In this document: positions 1 to 12,058 of the stretch, piece by piece
Position numbering within the stretch: the stretch's first letter is position 1
Layout of the letters: the number at the start of each line of letters is the position of its first letter
Origin: Vicinamibacterales bacterium
GTDB lineage: Bacteria > Acidobacteriota > Vicinamibacteria > Vicinamibacterales > UBA2999
Direction of reading: 5' to 3'
Assembly: GCA_030680175.1 (NCBI GenBank)
Contig: JAUXWO010000050.1
Coordinates: forward strand, 124,001 to 188,000
DNA length: 64,000 nucleotides
Program-made: the position numbers and the translations under genes
The notes under the pieces: model-generated
Told to the model about the DNA's origin: nothing
Databases searched by the model: none
The model's input: only the letters and a program-made list of their open reading frames with translations

Positions 1-1027
1 TGGACTCGGCCTGGCGGTCGGCCTTCACGTCGGCGGCCAGCGCCTCGATGCGCTCGCACACCGCAATCCGGTCGGCCTGCGCGAGCCGGCGCGCCTCGGC
101 GTCGCGGGCGGCCTCCGCGCGCGCGGCCTCGTCGGCGGCGAGCCGCTCCCGCACGACGTCGGACCGCTGTTCGACCTCGGCCACGAGGGCCGGCTCGACC
201 TCGGCGTCCGCCAGCAGTTCCACCCAGGCGACACGCGCCGCCGCAAACCCCTCACGCACCGCCGCGAGATCACCGTCGGAGGCCAGCGCGGTCAGCGTGA
301 CCGCGAGGTCGCGGGCCTGCTGCTGATCGGCGTCCTTGTACTCGATCGCCGCCACCTCCGGCGCCGGGGCGGCCTCCGCCTCGCGCGCCCGCAGGAGGGC
401 GCGCGCCTTCTTCACCGCGGCCTTGGACTTGGCGCGCTGCGCGATGCCCTGGAGGACGTCGGCCGGCGGCGCCTGGAGCCGCTCGACGGCGGCGACGGCC
501 GCGTCGGCGTGCTCCGCGCGGATGGCCACGTCCTCGAGCTCCGCCTGATCGGTCAGGGCCTCGAGCGCCAGCAGGCGCGTGCCCGCATCGGCCGCATGAC
601 GGGCGATGCCGCCCAGCACCTTCTCGTCGGTGACGAGCGACACGGCCGCGCGGCGCACGGGCTCGGCCGCCTGCGACCGGGCCACCGTGCCGAGTTCGCG
701 CCCACGCCCGAGCGTGGCGAGCGCCTGCACCGCGACGAGGTTGCCCACGCCCTCGGGGCCGCCCTTCGACGCCTCGCCCGCGAGGCTCGCGACGGCCGCG
801 TCACGCACCGCCGCATCCGAGTCGTTCCGGGCGATGGCGGAGAGCGTGGCCGGATCGGTCACGCGTGCCACGGCCCCGCGCCGGACGCGCGCGTCCGCGT
901 CATCCGAGGCCAGCAGCGCCAGCGTCTCCTGCGCCGTGTCGTCGAGTTCCTGGAGGCCTTCGAGACGGACGGTCGCGTCGGCGTGCTTCCACTTGGGCTG
1001 TAGGCGGAGCTTGTCGAGAATTCCCAT
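1..1027 (-). CDS. DUF349 domain protein with HEAT-like repeats (3' end cut by window edge)
   Basis: The frame is open from an ATG at 1027 to the left edge, giving the first 342 residues. The N-terminus reads MGILDKLRLQPKWKHADATV, a typical opening of DUF349 proteins. Residues 20 to about 180 are alanine-rich helical repeats (VRRGAVARVTDP, VRDAAVASLAGE, VRRAAVSLVTDE) that resemble HEAT repeats. The later part is highly charged and helical (RLAADEAARAEAARDAEARR) and fits the coiled-coil DUF349 segment, with a tryptophan-containing ARVAWVEL helix. No enzyme motif is visible and no function is established for this family; a structural or nucleic-acid-associated role would be a guess. No clear Shine-Dalgarno site precedes the ATG. 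It is divergent from the ArsR-type regulator at 1344. Confidence 0.75.
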   Translation of the reverse strand, partial: MGILDKLRLQPKWKHADATVRLEGLQELDDTAQETLALLASDDADARVRRGAVARVTDPATLSAIARNDSDAAVRDAAVASLAGEASKGGPEGVGNLVAVQALATLGRGRELGTVARSQAAEPVRRAAVSLVTDEKVLGGIARHAADAGTRLLALEALTDQAELEDVAIRAEHADAAVAAVERLQAPPADVLQGIAQRAKSKAAVKKARALLRAREAEAAPAPEVAAIEYKDADQQQARDLAVTLTALASDGDLAAVREGFAAARVAWVELLADAEVEPALVAEVEQRSDVVRERLAADEAARAEAARDAEARRLAQADRIAVCERIEALAADVKADRQAES

Positions 1028-1307
1028 GGCGTAGACGCCGCCGGCGCCCCCGGCGCCTTGCGGTGTCCCTTTCTTGAAGGGTGACGGGTCAGCGGTTCAC
1101 GTGCCGACAACTCGACGGAAGCCCGCCGGCGCGGCGCAGGTTACTGAAACGGGCGTCCCCCTCACGGAGGCCACCCGTAGCGAAAGAACTCCGATTATCC
1201 CCCCGGCCGCAGCCAGATGCAACGCCCGGCACCGGCCGGGAAGCCCCCGTCACCTCGCTGTCACACCGAGGCCCACGGCGGGTGCGGACCCGCGGGCGGC
1301 CTCCGCC

Positions 1308-1336
1308 TTGTTAATACGAATCCATTAATGTAGATT
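1308..1336 (+). promoter_or_regulatory. Putative promoter of ArsR-methyltransferase gene
   Basis: TTGTTA (1308-1313), a 17-bp spacer and TAGATT (1331-1336) resemble a sigma-70 promoter with optimal spacing. The -10 hexamer ends 7 nt before the GTG start at 1344 and no Shine-Dalgarno site is present, so the transcript may be leaderless. Confidence 0.45.
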
Positions 1337-1341
1337 TACAT
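1328..1341. promoter_or_regulatory. Inverted repeat, candidate ArsR-family operator
   Basis: ATGTA-GATT-TACAT is a perfect 5-bp inverted repeat with a 4-bp centre. It overlaps the putative -10 hexamer and ends 2 bp before the GTG start at 1344. ArsR-family repressors bind such short AT-rich dyads, so autoregulation is likely. The operator role is inferred from position and symmetry. Confidence 0.5.
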
Positions 1342-1343
1342 AT

Positions 1344-2309
1344 GTGATTCACGGCCCAGCCCTCTTCCGGCTGCTCGGCGACGACGCGCGGCTGCGCCTG
1401 CTTCGGGCGCTGGCGCGCGACCGCTTCAACGTCACGGAGCTGACCGGCATCCTCGGCCTGGCGCAGTCCGGCGTGTCGCGGCACCTCGGACTCCTGCGCG
1501 ACGCCGGCCTCGTCGTCGAGGAACGCGACGGGCTGTTTGCCTATTACCGCCTGTCGCCCGCCCTGGCGGCCGAGGCGCCGCTCTGGGCGATGTTGCAGGC
1601 GGAGTTCGAGAAGGCGGCCGGCACGCCTGCGGCGCGCGAGGACGAGGCGCGTCTGCAGGAGGTGTTGCGGCTGCGCCGCGAGAACTTCGCGCGGCACGCC
1701 GGTCCTGACACGCGCGACGGCCGGCAGCTCGTGCCCGGCCGCAGCTGGGCCGCATGGTCGCGCGCGCTCGGCCTGCTGCTCCCGCCCCTCGACGTCGCCG
1801 ACATCGGCTGCGGTGAGGGCTACCTGACGATCGAGACGGCCCGCTGGGCGCGCCGTGTCGTGGCCATCGACCGGTCGGCCGAGGTGCTGGCCCGCGCGAA
1901 GCAGCTGGCCGCGCGCCGGAAGCGCTCGAACATCACGTGGAAGAAGGGCACGCTCGAAAAGCTGCCCCTCCCCGACGCCAGCGTGGATGTGGCGCTCCTC
2001 TCGCAGGCCCTGCACCACGCGCCGGACCCGGCCAGGGCGCTGACCGAAGCGGCCCGCATCCTGCGCCCCGGAGGCCGCGTCCTGATCCTGGACCTGCGCG
2101 CCCACGACCAGCCGTGGGTGCGCGACAAACTCGGCGACCGCTGGCAGGGCTTCAGCGACGCCGAACTCCAGACCTTGCTGACGAGCGCGGGCCTCGAGCA
2201 GATCACGGTCGCCGTCGGCGCACGCCGCACGGGCGACCCCTTCACGGTGCTCGTCGCTGCGGCGACGAAACCCGCCGACGAAGCCGCGACAAGGGCCACC
2301 CCGAGATAG
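1344..2309 (+). CDS. ArsR-family regulator fused to a SAM-dependent methyltransferase domain
   Basis: The 321-residue protein has an N-terminal winged helix (residues 5-85; VTELTGILGLAQSGVSRHL is the recognition-helix region) and a C-terminal class I methyltransferase domain (about 145-300) with SAM motif I DIGCGEG at residues 153-159 and an acidic residue after the next strand (VAIDRS). No cysteine metal site of classical ArsR sensors is visible, so the ligand is probably SAM or S-adenosylhomocysteine rather than a metal. It stands directly before metH, about 90 bp upstream and co-directional. Regulators of this architecture (the SahR type) are known to control methionine-cycle genes in Proteobacteria; that this one does so is inference. 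The start is GTG at 1344; the overlapping ATG at 1342 runs into an immediate stop. Confidence 0.85.
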   Translation: MIHGPALFRLLGDDARLRLLRALARDRFNVTELTGILGLAQSGVSRHLGLLRDAGLVVEERDGLFAYYRLSPALAAEAPLWAMLQAEFEKAAGTPAAREDEARLQEVLRLRRENFARHAGPDTRDGRQLVPGRSWAAWSRALGLLLPPLDVADIGCGEGYLTIETARWARRVVAIDRSAEVLARAKQLAARRKRSNITWKKGTLEKLPLPDASVDVALLSQALHHAPDPARALTEAARILRPGGRVLILDLRAHDQPWVRDKLGDRWQGFSDAELQTLLTSAGLEQITVAVGARRTGDPFTVLVAAATKPADEAATRATPR

Positions 2310-2399
2310 ATCACAAGATCAAGAGATCACGAGCAAGATCACGAGATCGAGCGATCTCACATTCAAGATCACCACATCACCACATCACGAGATCACCAG
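2310..2399. repeat. Low-complexity ATCACNAGATCA-type repeat before metH
   Basis: Imperfect repetition of ATCACGAGATCA and ATCACCACATCACC fills the whole gap between the regulator and metH. The last unit, ATCACCAGATG, supplies the metH start codon. The same family occupies 37695-37900, where it forms two inverted arms. Any transcript from the regulator would read through it. Confidence 0.7.
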
Positions 2400-6152
<3,753 letters not shown>

Positions 6153-6154
6153 AG

Positions 6155-6310
6155 GGTGGGTGGTGGGTCGTGGGTAGTGGGTAGTGGGTCGTGGGTCGTG
6201 GGTCGTGGGTCGTGGGTGGTGGGTGGTGGGTCGTGGGTCGTGGGCAGTAGGTCGTGGGTGGTGGCCGTGCCCCGTCACTACCTACGACCCACGACCCACT
6301 ACCTCCCGTT
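6155..6310. repeat. GTGGGTCG tandem repeat with inverted arm between convergent genes
   Basis: The left part (6158-6265) is some fifteen copies of GTGGGTCG/GTGGGTAG. The right part (6276-6303) carries the complementary CTACCTACGACCCACGACCC sequence, so a long hairpin can form. The G-rich strand also satisfies a G3-N4 quadruplex pattern. It separates metH from the convergent aldo/keto reductase gene and may act as a bidirectional terminator. Confidence 0.7.
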
Positions 6311-6325
6311 CACCGCCCTACCGCC

Positions 6326-7303
6326 CTACAGCCCTGCCACCCCCCTTGGCACGTAGCACTCTTCGAGCGACCGCGCCTCCTCGTCCGTCAACGTGACGTC
6401 GAGGCCGGCAACCAGTTGCTCGAGCTGGTCGAGCTTCGTGGCGCCGATGATCGGGGCCGACACGCCGGGCTGGCGGGCGACCCAGGCCAGTGCGATCTGG
6501 ATCGGCAGGACGCCCTTCTTCTCGGCACGCGCGACCACCCGGTCGGCGATCGTGTAGTCGGCGTCGGCGTAGTAGAGCCCGTGGCCGAAGGTGTCGTGCT
6601 CCTCGCGGCGCGTCGCGTCCTTGCGGCCGCGCTGCCGGTTGCCGGCGAGGAAGCCGCGCGCCAGCGGGCTCCACGGGATCAGCCCGATGCCCTCGGCGCG
6701 GCAGAACGGGTTCATCTCCCGCTCCTCCTCCCGATAGATCAGGTTGTAGTGGTTCTGCATCGAGACGAACTCGGTCCAGCCATGGCGGCGCTGCGTGTAG
6801 ACCATGCGGGCGAACTGCCAGGCGTACATGCTCGACGCTCCGAGGTACCGCGCCTTCCCCGCCTTGACGACATCGTGCAGCGCCTCGAGCGTTTCCTCGA
6901 TGGGGGTGTCAGGGTCGAAGCGATGGATCTGGTACAGGTCCACGTAGTCGAGCCCGAGCCGCGTCAGCGACCCGTCAATCGCCTCGAAGATATGCTTGCG
7001 TGACAGGCCGCGGCCGTTCGGGTCGTCGGTGATGGGATAGAACAGCTTCGTCGCCAGCACGTACTCGTGCCGCTTCGCCATGTCCCGCAGCGCGCGGCCC
7101 GTCACCTCTTCGCTGACGCCCCTCGAGTACATGTCGGCGGTGTCGAAGAAGTTGATGCCCAGATCGAGCGCGCGCCTGATGAACGGGCGGCTCGACGCCT
7201 CGTCGAGCACCCACGGCCGCCAGTGCGGCGTGCCGTAGCTCATCATGCCGAGGCAGAGACGGGAGACCTTCAGGCCGGTACGGCCGAGACGCACGTAATC
7301 CAT
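6326..7303 (-). CDS. Aldo/keto reductase
   Basis: The 325-residue protein is a complete (beta/alpha)8 aldo/keto reductase that reduces aldehydes or ketones with NADPH in the cytosol. Visible family residues are the strand-2 motif NFFDTADMYS (Asp54, Tyr59 of the catalytic tetrad), ATKLF for the catalytic Lys, and IHRFD for the catalytic His. A late cofactor-binding segment (IIGATKLDQLEQLVAGLDV) is present. The N-terminus (MDYVRLGRTGLKVSRLCLGMMSYG) matches the family opening, which supports the ATG at 7303. It has its own putative promoter, overlapping the end of the upstream MFS gene, with no Shine-Dalgarno site. The substrate cannot be told from sequence. Confidence 0.93.
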   Translation of the reverse strand: MDYVRLGRTGLKVSRLCLGMMSYGTPHWRPWVLDEASSRPFIRRALDLGINFFDTADMYSRGVSEEVTGRALRDMAKRHEYVLATKLFYPITDDPNGRGLSRKHIFEAIDGSLTRLGLDYVDLYQIHRFDPDTPIEETLEALHDVVKAGKARYLGASSMYAWQFARMVYTQRRHGWTEFVSMQNHYNLIYREEEREMNPFCRAEGIGLIPWSPLARGFLAGNRQRGRKDATRREEHDTFGHGLYYADADYTIADRVVARAEKKGVLPIQIALAWVARQPGVSAPIIGATKLDQLEQLVAGLDVTLTDEEARSLEECYVPRGVAGL

Positions 7304-7309
7304 GGACAG

Positions 7310-7338
7310 ACGCTAGCAGGTCGAAGTCGAAAGTTCAA
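7310..7338 (-). promoter_or_regulatory. Putative promoter of aldo/keto reductase gene
   Basis: On the minus strand TTGAAC (7338-7333) is followed after exactly 17 bp by TAGCGT (7315-7310), which ends 6 nt before the ATG at 7303. This would give a leaderless transcript. The hexamers are only moderate matches, so the optimal spacing and start-proximal position carry the evidence. Confidence 0.35.
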
Positions 7339-8501
7339 AGCGGGCGCTGCACCGGCGGGGCGAGCCAGCGGTCGGCGAGCAGGAAGTACGGGAGGGCCAG
7401 CGCCGCGAGTGCGGCCGCGGCGCCAAAGCCGACCTGGAACCCGTAGTGCTCCACCAGCCAGCCGACGCCGATCGAGCCCGTGCCGATCCCCGTGTCGAAG
7501 GCGGCCAGGATGCTGCCGAACGCCGCGCCGCGCTGGTCGTCGGCGACCCGGCGCATCACGTAGGCGGCAAACAGCGGGTACGCCGAGCCGAAGCCCGTAC
7601 CGAAGACCAGCGCCGAGACGACGAGTTGCGGGCGGGTGCCGCCGAGCGCCAGCAGCGCGAAGCCGATGACGATGAGCAGCAGGCAGGGGAGCAGGACGCG
7701 GCGGTAGCCCACCTGGTCGCCGAGCCGCGCGACGAACGGCCGCGTCACCAGAATCGCCGCCGAGAAGACCGCGAAGTAGAGGGCCCGCGGCGTCACGCCG
7801 TTGGCGTCGGCGTAGAGCGCGACGAAGCTGGTGATGCCCCCGTAGCCGAAGCTGTAGAGGAAGAGCGTCACCGACAGCGCCAGCACCTTCCAGTCCACGA
7901 GCCGGCCCCGCAGGGCCGCCAGGGTCGCACCGGCCGGCCGGCGCGATTCCTCGGGCAGCGACCATGCGATCCCCATCATGGCCAGATTGAGCGCCGCCGC
8001 GCCCAGGCACAGCAGGAACCAGCCGCCCCGTCCGTAGATCCAGAGTCCGAGGGTCGGCGCGATGGCAATCGCGAAGACCGTCGACAACCCCCAGTAGCTG
8101 ATGCCTTCGGCCCGGCGCGCGGCAGGCACGATGTCGGTGATGTAGGCGGCCGAGGCCGCCAGCAGCCCGGACCAGAAGCACCCGTGCAGGATGACGAGTG
8201 CGAGCATCACGCGGTAGTCGTCGATCACCGCGTAGCACAGCGAGAAGGCGGCAATGGCCGCGCTCGCGACGATCAGGATGCGGCGCTTGCCGATCCGGTC
8301 CGCCAGCGTGCCCGTCACCGGTGCCGTGAGCGCCGAGGCATAGGTGAGGAAGCCGAGGAACAACCCCGCCGTCGCCGCCGTCCCGCCCAGGGCCAGGATC
8401 CGGAACGGCGCCGTCGGCAGCAACTGGAACGCGGAGAGGAACACCGTGAAGGTGAACCCGCACATCAGGAAGAAGCGCGGTGTGAAGAGGCGTTCCGACA
8501 T
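7335..8501 (-). CDS. MFS transporter
   Basis: The 388-residue protein is a major facilitator with about twelve hydrophobic segments. It shows the MFS loop 2-3 signature region (GTLADRIGKRRILIV) and a related motif in the second half (FVARLGDQVGYRRVLLP). It would export or import a small solute across the inner membrane; the substrate is unknown. Its ATG at 8501 shares one base with the TGA stop of the upstream quinone oxidoreductase gene (TGATG), so the two are translationally coupled. A GTG immediately before is an alternative start. No Shine-Dalgarno site precedes it, consistent with coupling. Co-transcription suggests efflux of something related to the oxidoreductase substrate, but that is speculation. 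Confidence 0.9.
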   Translation of the reverse strand: MSERLFTPRFFLMCGFTFTVFLSAFQLLPTAPFRILALGGTAATAGLFLGFLTYASALTAPVTGTLADRIGKRRILIVASAAIAAFSLCYAVIDDYRVMLALVILHGCFWSGLLAASAAYITDIVPAARRAEGISYWGLSTVFAIAIAPTLGLWIYGRGGWFLLCLGAAALNLAMMGIAWSLPEESRRPAGATLAALRGRLVDWKVLALSVTLFLYSFGYGGITSFVALYADANGVTPRALYFAVFSAAILVTRPFVARLGDQVGYRRVLLPCLLLIVIGFALLALGGTRPQLVVSALVFGTGFGSAYPLFAAYVMRRVADDQRGAAFGSILAAFDTGIGTGSIGVGWLVEHYGFQVGFGAAAALAALALPYFLLADRWLAPPVQRPL

Positions 8502-9487
8502 CACTGGGCGGTCACGTCCAGGACGATCTTGCCGAGGTGTCCGCGCGATTCCATCAGACGGTGTGCATCGGCCGCCCGCGCCAGCGGGAACACGGCGTGG
8601 ACGCGCGGCTTCACCGTGCCGGCCTCGAGCAGCGGCCAGACCTCCGCGTGCAGCGCCCGCGCAATGGCGCCCTTCTCCTCCGGCGACCGGGCGCGGAGCG
8701 TCGACCCCGTGATGGTCAACCGCTGCCGCATCACCTGCATCAGGTCCACCTCGACACGCGACGCCTGCAGGAACGCGATCTGCACGAGGCGGCCCTCGAC
8801 CGCCAGCAGGTCGAGGTTCCGCTGCGTGTAGCCGCCCCCCACCATGTCCAGCACGACATCCACGGCGTGCGGACCGATCGCGGCGCGGATGGCGTCATCC
8901 CACGCGCCTTCCGCATGATTGACGGCGAGGTCGGCGCCCAGTGCCTCGCACGCGCGGCAGCGCTCGTCGGTGCCGGCCGTCACCACCACCCGCGCGCCGA
9001 GGGCCTTGCCCAGCTGGATGGCGGTGGTGCCAATGCCGCCCGATCCGCCGTGCACGAGCAGCGTCTCGCCGCGCGCGAGCCGTCCGCGCTCCACGACGTT
9101 GTGCCACACGGTGAAGAACGCCTCGGGCACCGCCGCGGCCTCGATGGCCGTGAGCGACGAGGGCCGCATCAGGCACTGCGGCGCGGGGACGAGGCAGTAC
9201 TCGGCGTAGCCGCCGCCGGCCACGAGCGCGCACACCTCGTCGCCCTCCCGCCAGCCGAACACGCCGGCCCCGAGCGCGACGATCGTGCCCGCGATCTCGA
9301 GGCCGGGGATGTCGGTGACGCCTGGCGGCGGCGGGTACTTCCCGAGCCGTTGCAGCACGTCCGGCCGGTTCACCCCGGCCGCGTCCACCTTGACGAGCAC
9401 CTCGAGCCGCCCCGGCTCCGGCGTCGGCCGCTTCGCCAGCTTCAGCACCTCCGGCGGCCCGAATTCGGTGATCTCAATGACTCGCAT
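8501..9487 (-). CDS. Zinc-type NAD(P)H:quinone oxidoreductase (MDR superfamily)
   Basis: The 328-residue protein begins MRVIEITEFGPPEVLKL, typical of QOR-type medium-chain reductases. It contains the GRLEVLVKVDAAGVNRPDVLQR substrate-side segment and the nucleotide-binding loop GGSGGIGTTAIQLGKALGA. The zinc ligands of alcohol dehydrogenases are absent, as in quinone oxidoreductases. It probably reduces a quinone or enone with NADPH in the cytosol. The open frame extends upstream to 9541, but that stretch is translated repeat DNA (repeating VSFVSFVFV), so the ATG at 9487 is the credible start. It forms a two-gene unit with the MFS transporter downstream. Confidence 0.92.
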   Translation of the reverse strand: MRVIEITEFGPPEVLKLAKRPTPEPGRLEVLVKVDAAGVNRPDVLQRLGKYPPPPGVTDIPGLEIAGTIVALGAGVFGWREGDEVCALVAGGGYAEYCLVPAPQCLMRPSSLTAIEAAAVPEAFFTVWHNVVERGRLARGETLLVHGGSGGIGTTAIQLGKALGARVVVTAGTDERCRACEALGADLAVNHAEGAWDDAIRAAIGPHAVDVVLDMVGGGYTQRNLDLLAVEGRLVQIAFLQASRVEVDLMQVMRQRLTITGSTLRARSPEEKGAIARALHAEVWPLLEAGTVKPRVHAVFPLARAADAHRLMESRGHLGKIVLDVTAQ

Positions 9488-9498
9488 CAGTCGACTGT

Positions 9499-9640
9499 CA
9501 CGTACAAACACGAAGGACACGAAGGACACGAAGACGTACAAAGAAATGGAACGAGTTCACGGGAGTATCCCGACAAGCGGACCTTCCTTGGGGTGAGAGC
9601 CTTCGTGGCCTTCGTGTCCTTCGTGTTTGTACGTCTCGTA
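9499..9640. repeat. CACGAAGGA repeat with perfect 25-bp inverted arms
   Basis: The arms at 9501-9525 and 9609-9633 are exact reverse complements (CGTACAAACACGAAGGACAC and onward) around an 83-bp loop. The same family appears at 44812-44942. It lies between the end of the DUF885 gene and the start of the quinone oxidoreductase gene, so it could terminate the first or shape the leader of the second. Confidence 0.85.
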
Positions 9641-9650
9641 CGTCTTCCGT

Positions 9651-10967
9651 TCACTGCAGCCCTGACGGAAGACGCGGCGAGCTGAGGAGCTCCGTGAAGG
9701 CCTGCCAGCGGCGCTCGCGGTCGGCCTCCGTGCCGCCCTGCCCTTCGATGTACTGGCGGACCATGTCCTTGCCGAGGTTGTAGTTGATGACGTAGCTGCG
9801 GTACTGGTCGAAGAACCTCACGCGCTGCGCCGCCTGCGCCGGCGTCGACATGGCATGGGCCACCAGCCAGGCCTCGGCGGCGGCGCGGTCGATCTGGCCG
9901 TCGAGGTAGCGGCGTGCCGCCTCGTTGCCCGCATAGCTCAGGCGCTCGGTCAGCGCGAGCACCTCGTAGTACTCCTCCACCCGCGCGGGGTCGAGGCCGG
10001 CCAGCGGGAACAGCACGTCGCGCTCGAACTGCAGGCGGTCCTCGCGCGAGAAGGCGACCTCGATCCCGAAGTTCGCCGTGCCCTCAGCGATCAGCGACTG
10101 CGGCGAGAACAGCGGATACACGGTGAACTCGCGCCAGCCACGATCCCGCACCAGCGCCTGCTCCAGCAGGACGTTGTAGACGTGGTGCCCCGGGTAGCCC
10201 TCGTGGCAGGCCAGGTCGATGGCGCGATCGATGTAGATCGGAAGGTCCGTGTTCACCTGAATGAGGCTGCGGAACTGCCCCTGGTACCAGTTGTAGCCGC
10301 TCCACGACTTGCCGGTGACGTACTCCACGGTGAAGCGCTCGCCCTCGGGCAGCGCGACGTGCGCGGCCGTGCGGTCACGGCACGCCGCGATCGCCGCCTG
10401 GAAGACGGCGTCGAGCCGTTCGGTCGGGATGACGAAGGCCTGGCGGAACGCGGCATAGCGCTCGTTGATGGCCCCCTCGCCCGGCAGGCGCGCGCCGAGC
10501 GTGTCGAGGACGCCCTGGAACTCGTCGTCCGTATGCCTCGGCGCCACGGCGTCGTACAGCTCGCGCGACTCCTGGTCGAACGTCAGCCGCGTGTCCCGCA
10601 GCATCGCCACGCGCGCCCGCAACGCCTGCAGCTGTCGCGCGAGGTACTGCCGGCGCAGTGTCCGCAGCTCCGCGTCGGTGGCGCCTGCCTCGATCGCAGG
10701 CAGGCGCCGCAGGTCGACCTCGAGCGCGGCGGCGCGCTTGTTCAGGTCCAGCAGCGACGGCGCGGCCGATTCGACCTCCGTGCGCCACTCCGGCGGCCCG
10801 TAGTACGCGTCCACGTAGTCGGCATCATGCGTCCCGACGCCCAGCACCAGCCGCACGTAGGCCTCGGCCGCCTCATCCTCGGTCCGGGCCGACTCGATCG
10901 ACGCCATGCATCCCCCCGCCATCAGCGCCGCCACGGCCACCGTGGCCAGCTTACGCGTCGGTGTCAT
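9651..10967 (-). CDS. DUF885 family lipoprotein (putative metallopeptidase)
   Basis: The 438-residue protein has a lipoprotein signal peptide (lipobox LMAGGC, Cys20) and so is probably anchored to a membrane facing the periplasm. The hallmark HEGYPGHH motif of the DUF885 family lies near residue 255; in this family it acts as an HExxH-like zinc site, and members are regarded as carboxypeptidase-like enzymes. Other conserved parts include GKSWSGYNWYQGQF and a glutamate-rich helix after it (AEGTANFGIEV). The ATG at 10967 has an AGGGAG site upstream. The gene is transcribed in the same direction as the epimerase-like gene 20 bp upstream, likely as one operon. Confidence 0.88.
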   Translation of the reverse strand: MTPTRKLATVAVAALMAGGCMASIESARTEDEAAEAYVRLVLGVGTHDADYVDAYYGPPEWRTEVESAAPSLLDLNKRAAALEVDLRRLPAIEAGATDAELRTLRRQYLARQLQALRARVAMLRDTRLTFDQESRELYDAVAPRHTDDEFQGVLDTLGARLPGEGAINERYAAFRQAFVIPTERLDAVFQAAIAACRDRTAAHVALPEGERFTVEYVTGKSWSGYNWYQGQFRSLIQVNTDLPIYIDRAIDLACHEGYPGHHVYNVLLEQALVRDRGWREFTVYPLFSPQSLIAEGTANFGIEVAFSREDRLQFERDVLFPLAGLDPARVEEYYEVLALTERLSYAGNEAARRYLDGQIDRAAAEAWLVAHAMSTPAQAAQRVRFFDQYRSYVINYNLGKDMVRQYIEGQGGTEADRERRWQAFTELLSSPRLPSGLQ

Positions 10968-10986
10968 CCTGCTGCTCCCTGCCGCG

Positions 10987-12006
10987 CTACCGGCCGTACC
11001 GTGCGCGAATGGTTGGAATCAGGTACTCGTGAAACGCCCGCTCGAAGTCGTACCGCGGGGCGAAGCCCCAGTCGCGGCGCGCGGCGGTGTCGTCGACATC
11101 CGCCGGCCACGAGTCCACGATCCCCTGGCGCTTCACGTCCGTCACCCACGTGATCGCCGCGTCGGGGAACGCGCGCAGCACCTCCGCCCGCACCTCGTCG
11201 GCCGACGGGTTGAAGGCCCCGAGATTGTAGGCCGATCGGGTCAGGCGCGCGCGGGGCGCCGCCGCCAGCGTGAGCAGCGCCTCGACGCCGTCCGGCATCG
11301 CCATGAACGGGATGCGCGTGTCGGGCCGGACGAAGCAGGCATACGGCTCGCCCTGGGCCGCCGCGTGGATCATCTCCGGCGCATAGTCGGACGTGCCGCC
11401 GGACGGCACCGTGAGGGCCGAGATCAGCCCCGGAAAGCGCACGCACCGGAAGTCCACCCGTCCGGCCTGCGGCTCGGCGGCCAGCTGCTTGTAGTGCTTC
11501 GCGTAGTACCGCCCCAGCTGCTCGCAGTACAGCTTGTTGCATCCATACATCGTCGTCGGCAGGTTGTAGTCGTCCTCGCGGACGCGGCCGGCGGCCGCCT
11601 TGGTCTCGAGGTCCGGCAGCCCGTAGGCGGCAATCGACGAGGGATACAGGAAGGTGACGGTGCGCCCGTGCGACTCGGCCTCGCGCTGCGAGAACTCGAG
11701 CAGCTGCAGCGTCCCCTCGACGTTGACCTGGTGCGCCGTCGTCGGGGTGAACTCGGAGCGCGTCGACAGGAGGGCGGCGAGATGGAACACGGTGTCGATC
11801 TCGAACTCGGCCAGGATGCGCTCGAGCAGGCCCGTGTCGAGGATGGACCCGGTGAACTCGCGCAGCACGTGACGGCTGATGTCCGGGTCCAGCGGGCTCA
11901 GGTCGAGCGTGATGATCGGCTTGTCGCCGGCCGCCGCGAGGCGTGCGATGAGCCCGTGTCCGATCTCGCCTCCGGCGCCCGTAATGAGCACCACCGGTTT
12001 CCGCAT
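10987..12006 (-). CDS. SDR-type NAD-dependent L-threonine 3-dehydrogenase-like epimerase/dehydratase
   Basis: The 339-residue extended SDR protein has the Rossmann loop TGAGGEIG (residues 9-16), the active-site serine region PSSIAAYG and the catalytic YxxxK as MYGCNK. The downstream signature RFPGLISALTVPSGGTSDYA closely resembles the SDR-type L-threonine 3-dehydrogenases, which oxidise threonine to 2-amino-3-ketobutyrate, rather than sugar epimerases. No kbl (glycine C-acetyltransferase) gene is adjacent, so the assignment rests on the motif alone; a nucleotide-sugar epimerase role remains possible. The start ATG at 12006 is preceded by GGAGGAGA. It probably shares a transcript with the DUF885 gene. 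Confidence 0.8.
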   Translation of the reverse strand: MRKPVVLITGAGGEIGHGLIARLAAAGDKPIITLDLSPLDPDISRHVLREFTGSILDTGLLERILAEFEIDTVFHLAALLSTRSEFTPTTAHQVNVEGTLQLLEFSQREAESHGRTVTFLYPSSIAAYGLPDLETKAAAGRVREDDYNLPTTMYGCNKLYCEQLGRYYAKHYKQLAAEPQAGRVDFRCVRFPGLISALTVPSGGTSDYAPEMIHAAAQGEPYACFVRPDTRIPFMAMPDGVEALLTLAAAPRARLTRSAYNLGAFNPSADEVRAEVLRAFPDAAITWVTDVKRQGIVDSWPADVDDTAARRDWGFAPRYDFERAFHEYLIPTIRARYGR

Positions 12007-12058
12007 GCGTTGTCTCCTCCGCGGTCGTCGCCGCGCGTACGTGTGTCGTCAGCGCCCG

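Larger units (their letters stand above)
1028..1343. other. 316-bp divergent intergenic region
   Basis: This region lies between the minus-strand DUF349 gene and the plus-strand ArsR-methyltransferase gene. I see no convincing small gene. Most of it is GC-rich, but the last 35 bp (1308-1343) form a sharp AT-rich island holding the promoter and operator of the regulator, described separately. Confidence 0.6.

Noticed and set aside
6156-6396. Small frames rich in WVVG repeats
   Set aside because: They translate the GTGGGTCG repeat only; no ribosome site or conserved protein.
9488-9541. N-terminal extension of the quinone oxidoreductase with VSFVSFVFV
   Set aside because: This is translated CACGAAGG repeat; the family start is the ATG at 9487.
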